A DNA stretch of 20,797 nt from Methanobacteriota archaeon (GTDB lineage: Archaea; Thermoplasmatota; Thermoplasmata; RBG-16-68-12). Location of the stretch: assembly GCA_005879065.1 (NCBI GenBank), contig VBLU01000009.1, positions 1 to 20,797 of the forward strand. The letters are read 5' to 3'. Of this stretch, positions 7,139 through 14,336 are shown one piece after another; position 1 is the first letter of the stretch; each line of letters opens with the position of its first letter. Made by a program: the position numbers and the translations under genes. A model generated the notes under the pieces. The model did no database searches. It was not told where the DNA came from and saw only the letters and a list, made by a program, of their open reading frames with translations.

Positions 7139-7801
7139 ATGAGCGACCGGATCACAGCGCGGCGGTTCCACGAGTCTGAAGGCGTCGAGGATTGGCGTGT
7201 GGTGGGCGAAGGAGCGTGCGCGTACTTCCGCACCGGGTCGTTCGCGGCGGGCACCCGGCTCGTGAAGGCAATCAGCGAGCTGGCCGGCCTCGATGACCAC
7301 CACCCGGATGTCGACCTGCGGCACGACGGCGTGATCGTGCGGCTGATCACGGTCGCGCCCGACTACTACGGACTGAGCGAGCGTGACCTCGAACTGGCCC
7401 GAAAGATCTCGGCGATCGCGCGCAAGCTGGGCCTCCCCGCCGACCCCGCGACAGTGCAGACGGTCCTCGTCACGATCGATGCGTTTGACATCCCCAAGGT
7501 GAAGCCGTTCTGGCGCGCCGTGCTTGGATACCAGGACCGTGAAGACAGCCCCGAAGACCTGGTCGACCCACGCGGTCGCGGAGCGGCCATCTGGTTCCAG
7601 AAGATCGAAGCGCCAGAACCCCAGGTCAACCGAATCCACCTCGACATCTGGGTGCCCCCCGAGGAGGCCCAGGCACGGATCGCCGCCGCGATCGCGGCAG
7701 GCGGCCGTCTCGTCACCGACAAGTACGCGCCCGCCTGGTGGACGCTGTCCGACCCCGAGGGCAACCTGGCCGACGTGGCCACGACGATGAGCCGCGATTG
7801 A
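7139..7801 (+). CDS. Pterin carbinolamine dehydratase-like domain fused to a VOC (glyoxalase-fold) domain
   Basis: The 220-residue product has two domains. Residues about 5-85 resemble 4a-hydroxytetrahydrobiopterin dehydratase: WRVVGEGACAYFRTGSF, then DDHHPDVDLRHDGVIVRL, where the HHPD pair is the catalytic hallmark, and GLSERDLELARKIS. The usual TH before the GLT/GLS segment is replaced by TVAPDYYG, so dehydratase activity is uncertain. Residues about 95-215 form a VOC domain (VLVTIDAFDIPKVKPFWRAV, RIHLDIWVPPEEA, WWTLSDPEGNLADVAT), a metal-dependent or binding fold. Proteins with this fusion are familiar in actinobacteria, so lateral acquisition is likely. I chose ATG 7139 because homology starts there; an in-frame extension to 7037 is unconserved. 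The role in the cell is unknown. It precedes the alcohol dehydrogenase by 103 bases on the same strand. Confidence 0.8.
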   Translation: MSDRITARRFHESEGVEDWRVVGEGACAYFRTGSFAAGTRLVKAISELAGLDDHHPDVDLRHDGVIVRLITVAPDYYGLSERDLELARKISAIARKLGLPADPATVQTVLVTIDAFDIPKVKPFWRAVLGYQDREDSPEDLVDPRGRGAAIWFQKIEAPEPQVNRIHLDIWVPPEEAQARIAAAIAAGGRLVTDKYAPAWWTLSDPEGNLADVATTMSRD

Positions 7802-7904
7802 GCGGTCTCTCCCATGAGGAAAGGTCCCTCCCGCTCGGCGTGGGCGTGAATCGCATCCGGAGGGCTGCGCAAGCGTCTTACACGAGAACGGTTTTCATCG
7901 GACG

Positions 7905-8954
7905 ATGACCAAGAAGACCCCTGCGTACGGCGTGCGGGCGGCCAAGGGTCCGGTAGCCCGCATGTCCATCGAACGACGAGATCCAGGGCCACACGACGTC
8001 GCAATCGAGATTCTCTACTGCGGCATTTGCCACAGCGACGTGCACAAGGTGAACGACGACTGGGGGACCACCCACTTTCCGGTCGTGCCGGGCCACGAGA
8101 TCGTCGGCCGAGTCGTGTCCCAAGGTACCAGCGCATCCCGCTTCCGCGAGGGCGACCTCGCGGGCGTAGGCTGCATCGTCGATTCGTGCCGGGTGTGCCC
8201 GGAATGCCGCGCCGGCCACGAGATGTTCTGCGAGAAGGGCGTCACGTTCACGTTCGACAGCCTCGAGCCGGACGGGAAGACGTGGACGTACGGCGGTTAC
8301 TCGACGAACATGGTCGTCGACGAGCGCTACGTGCTGCGCATCCCCAAGGGACTCGACCCGGCGCGAGCCGCACCGCTCCTGTGCGCGGGCATCACCACGT
8401 ATTCGCCTCTGCGGCAATTCGGGTGCAAGCGAGGCGACCGTGTAGCCGTCGTGGGCCTGGGTGGCCTCGGCCACATGGCGGTGAAATTCGCGGCTTCCAT
8501 GGGTGCCGAGGTCACCGTGCTCAGCGGGTCGCGCGACGAAGAGAAAGACGCCGCTCGGCTGGGCGCCAAGGGATTCGTCGCCACGAGGGAACCGGGCGCA
8601 CTCGAAGCCCATGAAGGCACGTTCGACCTCCTCGTGGATACAGTGAGCGCGCCGCACGACCTGAACAAGCAGTTGACGCTCCTCCGGAATTTCGGAACCA
8701 TGGTCCTCGTGGGATTGCCTCCCGCCACCCCTCTCGACCCGTTTGCCCTCGTCCACGGCAACAAGCGCCTCGCGGGCTCCAACATCGGCGGGATTCCCGA
8801 GACGCAGGAGATGCTCGACTACTGCGGGAAGCATGGAGTCGCCGCGGACGTCGAACTCATCAAAGCGAACCAGATCAACGACGCGTATGCCCGCATGGGG
8901 CGCGGCGACGTGCGATATCGGTTCGTAATCGACGGCGCCAGCTTCGGAGCCTGA
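7905..8954 (+). CDS. Zinc-dependent alcohol/aldehyde dehydrogenase (cinnamyl alcohol dehydrogenase-like)
   Basis: The 349-residue cytosolic enzyme oxidises alcohols or reduces aldehydes with NAD(P)(H). Catalytic zinc ligands are visible as C42 (GICHSDVH), H64-E65 (PGHEIVGRV) and C160 (LLCAGITTYSPL). The structural zinc site is complete: C95, C98, C101 and C109 in SCRVCPECRAGHEMFC. The nucleotide loop is GLGGLGHMAVKFA at about 184-196. The CHSDVH opening, CAGITTYSPL and the ending ARMGRGDVRYRFVIDGAS place it in the broad-specificity cinnamyl alcohol dehydrogenase/YahK subgroup. Start ATG 7905 gives the normal family length. The cupin gene follows after 24 bases on the same strand, so the two probably form an operon. 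Confidence 0.9.
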   Translation: MTKKTPAYGVRAAKGPVARMSIERRDPGPHDVAIEILYCGICHSDVHKVNDDWGTTHFPVVPGHEIVGRVVSQGTSASRFREGDLAGVGCIVDSCRVCPECRAGHEMFCEKGVTFTFDSLEPDGKTWTYGGYSTNMVVDERYVLRIPKGLDPARAAPLLCAGITTYSPLRQFGCKRGDRVAVVGLGGLGHMAVKFAASMGAEVTVLSGSRDEEKDAARLGAKGFVATREPGALEAHEGTFDLLVDTVSAPHDLNKQLTLLRNFGTMVLVGLPPATPLDPFALVHGNKRLAGSNIGGIPETQEMLDYCGKHGVAADVELIKANQINDAYARMGRGDVRYRFVIDGASFGA

Positions 8955-8978
8955 GTCGAGCCAGAGGGGTGTGAAGAC

Positions 8979-9410
8979 GTGGACATCAAGAGAAGTGCTT
9001 CCCGATCGTCGATCGAAGGACCGGCGGAATGGTTCACCGGCAGGGTGCGTGTCGAGCCGCTGTTCCAAGCAACCGCTCCGGGTCGCGCGCAGGGTGCGAA
9101 CGTCACGTTCGAGCCGGGAGCCCGCTCGGCCTGGCACACCCATCCGCTGGGTCAGACGCTCATCGTGACGGCGGGTCGTGGCTTCGTGCAGAGCTGGGGA
9201 GGTCCCGTCGAAGAGATTCATGCCGGGGATGTAGTCTCCTGCCCGCCCGGAGAGAAACATTGGCACGGGGCCACGCCAGACAGCGCGTTGTCGCACCTCG
9301 CCATCCAGGAGGAACTCGACGGCAAGGTCGTGAGCGGGATGGAGAAGGTCAGCGGCGAACAATACCAAGAAAAACGCCCGATTACAAGGCCGAGGCCATC
9401 CCGTACCTGA
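8979..9410 (+). CDS. Single-domain cupin protein
   Basis: The 143-residue protein has both cupin motifs: GARSAWHTHPLGQTLIVTAG, with H53, H55 and Q59 as metal ligands (Gln instead of the usual Glu), and GDVVSCPPGEKHWHG with H94 or H96 as the remaining ligand. Small cupins of this shape include hydroxynitrile lyase-like enzymes and quercetinase- or pirin-like proteins; the substrate cannot be assigned. The start is GTG 8979, preceded by GAGGGGTG about ten bases upstream, and it begins 24 bases after the alcohol dehydrogenase stop, suggesting shared transcription. The final about 15 residues (EKRPITRPRPSRT) are basic and unlike the family's usual end. Confidence 0.85.
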   Translation: MDIKRSASRSSIEGPAEWFTGRVRVEPLFQATAPGRAQGANVTFEPGARSAWHTHPLGQTLIVTAGRGFVQSWGGPVEEIHAGDVVSCPPGEKHWHGATPDSALSHLAIQEELDGKVVSGMEKVSGEQYQEKRPITRPRPSRT

Positions 9411-9483
9411 AACGGGCCTTCGTGACCCTAACAAAGAAGCTATGCGAGTGTCAAAAGAGATTGACGGAACGCAGGGAGAGCGG

Positions 9484-10014
9484 TCAACGCCGACCCCGTG
9501 GAACCTTGCCGGCCAATGCGGATGCCGGCTCGGTTTCGGGGTTGTAATCTACTTCAGCGAATTCGTCGTCGATCTTCTGCAGTAGCCAATTCTCACGCTT
9601 TCCGTTTCCCATTCTGGTTTTCACGATCGTCCATTGTCCCCGAAGTTTCGTGCCATACAGGGCGAATCGCATGATGCCGTCGTGGAGCGCTGCCGCTGCG
9701 TCGGATCCCTCGGGTCTGACCATCTCAAATTCGCCGAAGTCCCATACGATGACTTCGCCCGCGCCGTATTCACCTTCAGGGAGGGTTTCCTCGGACAGAA
9801 GGTAGTCAAGAGGGTGGTCTTCCACGTGGACCGCGAGGCGCCTCACACGAGGATCTTTGCTCGGCCCCTTCGGCACGGCCCATGAGACGAGGACCGTGCC
9901 AATTTCCAGCCGGAAGTCATAGTGGAGATTCCTGGCCCAGTGCTTCTGGACCGCGAATCGGAGGCGCGGAGCTCCGGTCCGGGGAGGCGCTTCGGGGACA
10001 ACGGGCGGGGTCAT
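9484..10014 (-). CDS. Stand-alone LigD-type DNA 3'-phosphoesterase
   Basis: This 176-residue protein equals the phosphoesterase (PE) module of bacterial DNA ligase D, which trims 3'-phosphates and 3'-ribonucleotides at broken DNA ends for end joining. The active-site residues line up with those known for Pseudomonas LigD: H25, H31, D33 and R35 in QKHWARNLHYDFRLE, and H67 and Y71 in VEDHPLDY. Other family blocks are SWAVPKGPSKDP, LPEGEYGAGEVIVWDFG, KLRGQWTIVKT and ENWLLQKIDDE. There is no ligase or polymerase domain, and no ligD or ku is visible nearby, matching the free-standing PE proteins known from some archaea. It converges with the cupin gene across 73 bases and diverges from the small membrane protein. 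Confidence 0.9.
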   Translation of the reverse strand: MTPPVVPEAPPRTGAPRLRFAVQKHWARNLHYDFRLEIGTVLVSWAVPKGPSKDPRVRRLAVHVEDHPLDYLLSEETLPEGEYGAGEVIVWDFGEFEMVRPEGSDAAAALHDGIMRFALYGTKLRGQWTIVKTRMGNGKRENWLLQKIDDEFAEVDYNPETEPASALAGKVPRGRR

Positions 10015-10221
10015 GCCGACGGACCTGAGGGGCCTTCAGGTTTCTGCGTTACTAGACTCTTTGTATTGGAACGCGAAGGGCCTCAATCTCTTCGACGTTC
10101 TGACCGCTCGGCGGGTGTCTCTTTGGTTTCTGTTTCCCGGTCGGGCCGACGGCGCCGAGAACGCCCCCTCGTCCCCGGTACTTCAATCGGTTAGAACCGA
10201 ACGGGGTTCATTCGCAAGGGA

Positions 10222-10227
10222 CTTAAG
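10222..10227 (+). promoter_or_regulatory. TATA-like box fixing the start of the small membrane protein
   Basis: CTTAAG centres about 25 bases ahead of ATG 10250, the spacing expected for a leaderless archaeal transcript. This supports the short start over the in-frame ATG at 10013. Confidence 0.45.
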
Positions 10228-10249
10228 GCCCTCCTCCCTCGCGACTGCG

Positions 10250-10561
10250 ATGCCCATCTCCATCATCGAGGCCGTCGCTGCCGTCGGCGGAGCCTCGATC
10301 GCTAGCTTCCTGCTATACCGTTTCGTGAAGTCGAGGTGGACTCCCGTCGCGATCCTGGTCACGTTCTGGACGACGGGCGTGATCGTCGGCCCGATCACGA
10401 ATCGGACGTTCATCCAACTCGCAGATCTCCTCGATACGTCCGAGCTGCATCACGACCAGATCGTCGCCCTCCTGGGGGTCCTCGGCATCGTCGGCGCGGT
10501 GTGGGCTGAACTCCGCAGACGGCGAGCAACGCGTCTGAAGGGAACGGTTACGCAGGCCTGA
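10250..10561 (+). CDS. Small membrane protein of unknown function, three predicted helices
   Basis: The 103-residue product has hydrophobic stretches at about residues 4-22 (IIEAVAAVGGASIASFLLY), 29-47 (TPVAILVTFWTTGVIVGP) and 70-86 (IVALLGVLGIVGAVWAEL), and a basic tail (RRRRATRLKG). A polar loop, NRTFIQLADLLDTSELHHDQ, links helices two and three. I recognise no family. The in-frame extension to ATG 10013 is unlikely: its residues are hydrophilic and arginine-rich, and a TATA-like box lies 25 bases before ATG 10250. It stands alone between the phosphoesterase and the DUF1801 gene. Confidence 0.65.
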   Translation: MPISIIEAVAAVGGASIASFLLYRFVKSRWTPVAILVTFWTTGVIVGPITNRTFIQLADLLDTSELHHDQIVALLGVLGIVGAVWAELRRRRATRLKGTVTQA

Positions 10562-10661
10562 GTCGGACGAGGGCAGGTGGCCGCGAACGCCCGCCCCGTC
10601 GGGAGCGAGGACCTTACTCTCTGAGCCGACCATGCCCTTAGACACGCCACAGAACCGGATC

Positions 10662-11147
10662 TCAGCTCACCGCTTTCTTCACAAGCGCGCCGATCCTTGC
10701 CTCTTCGGTGGCAGTCAACTCCTTCAGCGCGAAGGCGACCGGCCACATGGCGCCTTCGTCGAGGTTCGCCGCGTCGCTGAAACCGAGCGTCGCGTACCTC
10801 GTCTTGAACTTCTGCGCGGGTTGGAAGAAGCAGACGACCTCGCCGTCCTTGGCATACGCGGGCATCCCGTACCAGGTCCTCGGCGAGAGGACTGGCCCGC
10901 TCGCTTTGATGATCGCATGGAGCCGCTTGCCCATGGCGCGATCCGGTTCCCGCATCTCGGCGATCTTCGCGAGCACAGCGCTTTCCCCGTCCGCCTTGTC
11001 CGCGCGCGGGCCGCGGTCCGCGGACGCCTTCATCTCTTGAACATGGTCCTTCATCGCGGCCCGTTCCTCGTCCGTGAATCCCTTGAACTTCTTGCTGGTC
11101 GCGGTGGTGCTCTTGGCGGACTTCTGGGTCTCCTTGTTTGGGCTCAT
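10662..11147 (-). CDS. DUF1801-domain protein
   Basis: The 161-residue protein has a lysine-rich N-tail (about 20 residues) followed by FTDEERAAMKDHVQEMKA, a charged helix, KIAEMREPDRAMGKRLHAII, TWYGMPAYAKDGEVVCFFQPAQ and ATLGFSDAANLDEGAMWP. These are the typical blocks of DUF1801 proteins (fold related to the YdhG frataxin-like iron chaperone), best known from soil bacteria. The biochemical role is not established. The start is firm: AAGGAGG lies six bases ahead of ATG 11147. It diverges from the short-chain dehydrogenase across about 150 bases. Bacterial origin is likely by family distribution (inference). Confidence 0.8.
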   Translation of the reverse strand: MSPNKETQKSAKSTTATSKKFKGFTDEERAAMKDHVQEMKASADRGPRADKADGESAVLAKIAEMREPDRAMGKRLHAIIKASGPVLSPRTWYGMPAYAKDGEVVCFFQPAQKFKTRYATLGFSDAANLDEGAMWPVAFALKELTATEEARIGALVKKAVS

Positions 11148-11258
11148 AGAAAACCTCCTTGAATATGATCGAGTGTCATTGCGGCAAAGTTTTCACTCGG
11201 TATTAAGGGTACCCATTACTGGGAGAGCGAGGCCAGGGGCCTGCGGTCCGCGAAATGG

Positions 11259-11264
11259 TTATAT
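11259..11264 (+). promoter_or_regulatory. TATA box of the short-chain dehydrogenase gene
   Basis: TTATAT at 11259-11264 predicts a transcript start near 11288, immediately before the Shine-Dalgarno GAGGAGG (11288-11294) that serves the start at 11301 or 11304. Confidence 0.5.
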
Positions 11265-11300
11265 CATGCAAGTTGTTGCAAATCCTCGAGGAGGACACAT

Positions 11301-12122
11301 GTGATGTCTCACAGGAAGGTCGTTCTGGTCACGGGCGCATCGTCCGGTTTTGGTGAGGCCATCGCAGGACTTCTCGCCAAGAGGGACTTGGAGGTGTTCG
11401 GAACTTCCCGGCATCCGTTGGCAAACGGATCCGTGCCCGGTGTCTCAATGGGTCCGTTGGATGTACGCATGGACGAGTCCGTACGTGCTTGCGTGGACAC
11501 AATCCTAGACCGGACGGGCCGCTTGGACATTCTCGTGAACAACGCGGGATATGTTCAGGGAGGGGCTATCGAAGAGGTGACACTAGAGCAAGCGAAGGCG
11601 CAGTTCGAGACGAACTTCTTCGGCGCGGTTCGGATGGTCAAGGCAGTCCTTCCGACGATGCGGAAGCAGGGGAGCGGGCGGATCATCAACATCAGCTCGG
11701 TCGCCGGATTGATCGCCGCGCCGTTCCTCGGATTCTATAACGCGAGCAAGTTCGCTCTCGAAGGATACACGGAGTCGCTGCGGCATGAGCTGAGGCCCTT
11801 TAACATTGGCGTCTCACTCGTCGAACCGGGATTCTTCAAGACGAATATCGGCCGCAATCGGCAATATGGAGCGGAACCGATCAACGACTACGACCCTTGG
11901 CGACGTCGCGGCTTGAGTTCGATCGAACGGTTGGAGAGCCAAGGTCCGGGACCTGAGGCCGTGGCCGAGTGCGTCCTGCGGATTGTCGAAAGCAGGTCAC
12001 CCGCGTTGCGGTACCGAGTGGGCACGGACGCCCGCCGTTACATCCGCCTTCGCCGGATCTTACCTGCCTCCACGTTCGAGAGGGGCGTGAGACGGGCGTT
12101 CAAACTGGACGCGAAGAGTTAG
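11301..12122 (+). CDS. Short-chain dehydrogenase/reductase (classical SDR)
   Basis: The 273-residue NAD(P)-dependent oxidoreductase has the full classical SDR set: TGASSGFG at 11-18 for cofactor binding, LDV near 54-56, NNAG at 80-83, N105 (ETNFFGAVRMV), S132/S133 (INISSVAG) and the catalytic YNASK (Y146, K150), then HELRPFNIGVSLVEPGFFKT. The substrate-binding C-terminal part resembles the broad retinol- or ketoreductase-like SDRs, so the substrate is open. Start is GTG 11301 or ATG 11304; GAGGAGG lies six or nine bases upstream. Directly after its stop comes the tyrosine recombinase remnant, so this end of the gene may lie next to an old integration site. Confidence 0.9.
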   Translation: MMSHRKVVLVTGASSGFGEAIAGLLAKRDLEVFGTSRHPLANGSVPGVSMGPLDVRMDESVRACVDTILDRTGRLDILVNNAGYVQGGAIEEVTLEQAKAQFETNFFGAVRMVKAVLPTMRKQGSGRIINISSVAGLIAAPFLGFYNASKFALEGYTESLRHELRPFNIGVSLVEPGFFKTNIGRNRQYGAEPINDYDPWRRRGLSSIERLESQGPGPEAVAECVLRIVESRSPALRYRVGTDARRYIRLRRILPASTFERGVRRAFKLDAKS

Positions 12123-12187
12123 TCAGCGCGGGACGAGCACGCTCTCCCGCCGCGAAACCATCTCGTACGGGAAAACCAACCGCCTGA

Positions 12188-12376
12188 AGACCTTCAGGCC
12201 AGCCTTTCGCCCAGGTGGCGAAGGACCGCACCGTCTCCACCGAGGCGGTGAGTCGGGCGCTAGGGCATCGGACGACCCGTACGACGGAGCTCTACTACGG
12301 TCGCATCCGACCGCAGTCATCCTTTGCCGAGTTCGACCAGGCGTTCGCGGCACTCGTCATGTGTGTCTCGAAGTAG
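12188..12376 (+). pseudogene. C-terminal remnant of a tyrosine recombinase (integrase) beside tRNA-Glu
   Basis: From a frame opening at 12188 to TAG 12374-12376 the sequence reads VAKDRTVSTEAVSRALGHRT and then TRTTELYYGRIRPQSSFAEF. This is the end of a phage-type tyrosine recombinase: LGH carries the conserved His of the active site, and ELYYGRI carries the nucleophilic Tyr. The upstream HxLRR box and the entire N-terminal and core regions are missing; a TGA stands in frame at 12185. The only possible start inside is GTG 12215 (53 codons). It lies 29 bases from the 3' end of tRNA-Glu on the opposite strand, exactly where an integrated element would sit. I infer the scrap of a decayed element, or a C-terminal half produced by SSV-type integration. 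Confidence 0.75.
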
Positions 12377-12405
12377 GCCTAATTTGCACCAGTTTTACGG
12401 AGAAG

Positions 12406-12478
12406 TGCTCCCGACGGGATTTGAACCCGTGTCAGAAGCTCGAGAGGCTTCTATCCTTGGCCACTAGACTACGGGAGC
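12406..12478 (-). tRNA. tRNA-Glu (anticodon CTC)
   Basis: The cloverleaf folds fully on the minus strand: acceptor GCTCCCG/CGGGAGC, D arm GTC...GAT around TAGTGGCCAAG, anticodon stem GAAGC/GCTTC with loop CTCTCGA (anticodon CTC), T stem ACGGG/CCCGT with loop TTCAAAT, discriminator A at 12406. CCA is not encoded. A TATA box about 30 bases upstream (12505-12512) is shared with the nitrilase gene. There is no intron. Confidence 0.95.
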
Positions 12479-12504
12479 GCGGGGCGCGCTAAGGGTGGAA
12501 CGCG

Positions 12505-12512
12505 CATAAAGG
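12505..12512. promoter_or_regulatory. Shared TATA box for tRNA-Glu (minus) and the nitrilase gene (plus)
   Basis: CATAAAGG on the plus strand reads CCTTTATG on the minus strand. Its centre is about 27 bases before GTG 12535 and about 30 bases before the tRNA 5' end at 12478. The 56-base gap contains no other A/T-rich box at a usable distance, so one TATA element probably serves both directions. Confidence 0.55.
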
Positions 12513-12534
12513 TTCCGAGGAGCGAAGCTTTTTC

Positions 12535-13374
12535 GTGCGCGCGGACCGTTGCGGACCCGTGAAGGCGGCGCTGGCTCAGCTCGACGCGACTGTCGGGGAC
12601 AAGACGAAGAACCTGAAGAAGCTCGAGAGGGCCGTCGCTGCCGCGAAGGCGGACCTCCTCCTCGCGGGAGAACTGTTCCTTAGCGGTTACATGGCGCGCG
12701 ATGCCTTCGCCCAACTCGCGGAACCGATCGACGGACCAGCTGTGAAGACCGTGCAGTTCATCGCCCGGGAGTACTCGACCCACGTCGTGTTCGGGATGCC
12801 GGAGCGGGAAGAGTCCACGAAGCGCCTCTTCAACTCGTCCGTCCTAGTCGCCCCCGATGGGAAGGTCGCTTCCTACCGTAAGGTGTATCTCGCGAACTTC
12901 GGGCCGTTCGAAGAGGGCTTGTACTTCGGCCGCGGGGACGGCCTGACCCTCGCCGAGACGAAACTGGGGAAGATCGGCTTGCTCATCTGCTACGACGCGT
13001 TCTTCCCGGAGTTGGCTAAGGCGTATGCTCTGCAGGGCGCGGATCTTCTCGCGATCATCAGCGCCTCCCCGGCCACCTCGAAGTCGTTCTTCGACCGAAT
13101 CCTGCCCGCGCGTGCGATCGAGAACGCTCTGCCCGTCCTCTATGCGAACCTCGTTGGGACCGAGCTGAACATCGTGTTCCAAGGAGGGACGCAGGCGATC
13201 GGACCGCGGGGCGAGGACCTCGGCAAGGCCGCGGACTTTGTCGAGTCGACAGTCCTCTCGGAGGTCGACCTGCGGGATGTCAAGACCGCGCGAACGTTCC
13301 GGCCGACGTTGCGCGACACGCGAAAGGACATGTGGGAACCGGTCGCCCCTGATGTCCCGGTGCGCACCGTCTGA
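12535..13374 (+). CDS. Nitrilase-superfamily carbon-nitrogen hydrolase (amidohydrolase)
   Basis: The 279-residue cytosolic hydrolase cleaves amide- or nitrile-type C-N bonds. The catalytic triad is visible: E46 in AGELFLSGY, K116 in YRKVYLANFGPF and C152 in LLICYDAFFPEL. Further blocks are the second glutamate region NFGPFEEGLYF and ARAIENALPVLYANLVG. Length fits the omega-amidase/N-carbamoyl-putrescine amidase-like branches, but the substrate is not assignable. GTG 12535 is about 27 bases from the TATA box, consistent with a leaderless message; GTG 12559 (KAALAQLDAT) is where homology begins and is the alternative. It converges with the membrane protein gene that follows across 35 bases. Confidence 0.9.
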   Translation: MRADRCGPVKAALAQLDATVGDKTKNLKKLERAVAAAKADLLLAGELFLSGYMARDAFAQLAEPIDGPAVKTVQFIAREYSTHVVFGMPEREESTKRLFNSSVLVAPDGKVASYRKVYLANFGPFEEGLYFGRGDGLTLAETKLGKIGLLICYDAFFPELAKAYALQGADLLAIISASPATSKSFFDRILPARAIENALPVLYANLVGTELNIVFQGGTQAIGPRGEDLGKAADFVESTVLSEVDLRDVKTARTFRPTLRDTRKDMWEPVAPDVPVRTV

Positions 13375-13409
13375 TGGGCGACAGGGTGAAAGGATCGACC
13401 TGCTTTCGC

Positions 13410-14336
13410 CTACGGTCTTCGCGGCGCACGTGCCCCCTTCGCCCACTCGTCCATGATCTCTGGCAGGGATGAGCGGACCTGGATAGCCTCCGTCGAGCAC
13501 CACGCCTCAAGGCTAGGCAGGATGCGCGGCTCGACCCATAGGCGGTACACGCACACCGCCCCGAGGACCGGCGGGAACAGACGGACGGCCCAAATCGTCA
13601 GGAGGAATATCCCGGCCTCGTACGAATATCCGGACGTGTGGAGCAGGGTCACGAAGCTCGCGAGCAGCGCAGCCGCTCCAATCGGTCCGAGGATGCGCTC
13701 GAACAATTCCGCCACGCGCACGACTTCGCCACGCGAGGGATTCACGACGCGAACCTCGAGCGCGTCAAGCAACCACGCGCCGGGAACGAGCGATGTGAGT
13801 AGGCCGGCGAGAAACAAGAGGATCGGGAATGCGAGCAAGCCGAACCGAAGATCCTGGACTTCCGCCGGTCCGAAGAGGTATAGGATTTCCGACATGACGA
13901 AAAGGTCGATCGCGAAGGGACCGATCGCGAGGACGACCGTGTCGCGGAAACGAACCTCCCGCGGCTTCGGCACGCGAACGTAGAAGCCACCCTTGCCGGC
14001 CACCGCCCTATGTGCGCGATACGTCGATCGGGCGACGGCCCGGACGAACGGAGGGAACGCCCAGAGGACGATCGGGACGACCGCGACCGTGATGAAGTAT
14101 ATCGGAAGGTCTCGCGTGGCAATCCGACGACCAACGACCGGGAACAACAGTAGAAGCAGGATGACTGCGACACCGAGGACCCAAGCAAAGCCGACGAGAT
14201 GGACGCGCGTCGCATCCCGGAACATGCCGCTGCAGACCCCGCCTACCATATGCCCCTTTCGCCGCCCTCGACCTCTCGAGTCCCCGCCAACCTCGGCCAT
14301 CCAAGGAGTACGAGACCCCCGCGGCTGGGGGTTCAT
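13410..14336 (-). CDS. Multi-pass membrane protein of unknown function
   Basis: The 308-residue product carries about six hydrophobic segments: near residues 45-66 (HLVGFAWVLGVAVILLLLLF), 78-97 (YFITVAVVPIVLWAFPPF), 135-155 (VVLAIGPFAIDLFVMSEILY), 166-190 (GLLAFPILLFLAGLLTSLVP), 215-240 and 248-270. I recognise no family. The ATG at 14336 overlaps the SGNH hydrolase stop as ATGA, suggesting translational coupling. However, the first about 37 residues are hydrophilic, rich in Gly and Arg, and unconvincing. ATG 14249 or ATG 14225 are alternatives, the latter about 25 bases downstream of CATATG. The C-terminal tail (SLPEIMDEWAKGARAPRRP) should be cytoplasmic. Confidence 0.65.
   Translation of the reverse strand: MNPQPRGSRTPWMAEVGGDSRGRGRRKGHMVGGVCSGMFRDATRVHLVGFAWVLGVAVILLLLLFPVVGRRIATRDLPIYFITVAVVPIVLWAFPPFVRAVARSTYRAHRAVAGKGGFYVRVPKPREVRFRDTVVLAIGPFAIDLFVMSEILYLFGPAEVQDLRFGLLAFPILLFLAGLLTSLVPGAWLLDALEVRVVNPSRGEVVRVAELFERILGPIGAAALLASFVTLLHTSGYSYEAGIFLLTIWAVRLFPPVLGAVCVYRLWVEPRILPSLEAWCSTEAIQVRSSLPEIMDEWAKGARAPRRP

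Noticed and set aside
7878..9434. 518-codon open frame on the minus strand
   Set aside because: It is antisense to the alcohol dehydrogenase and cupin genes, whose zinc and metal motifs are unmistakable. The translation is Arg/His/Val-rich without recognisable domains, as expected from high-GC antisense.
10013..10249. N-terminal extension of the small membrane protein
   Set aside because: The added residues are unconserved and Arg/Ser-rich, and a TATA-like box 25 bases before ATG 10250 supports the shorter form.
12123..12353. 76-codon minus-strand frame in the gap before tRNA-Glu
   Set aside because: The plus strand here encodes recognisable integrase motifs; the minus reading has none.
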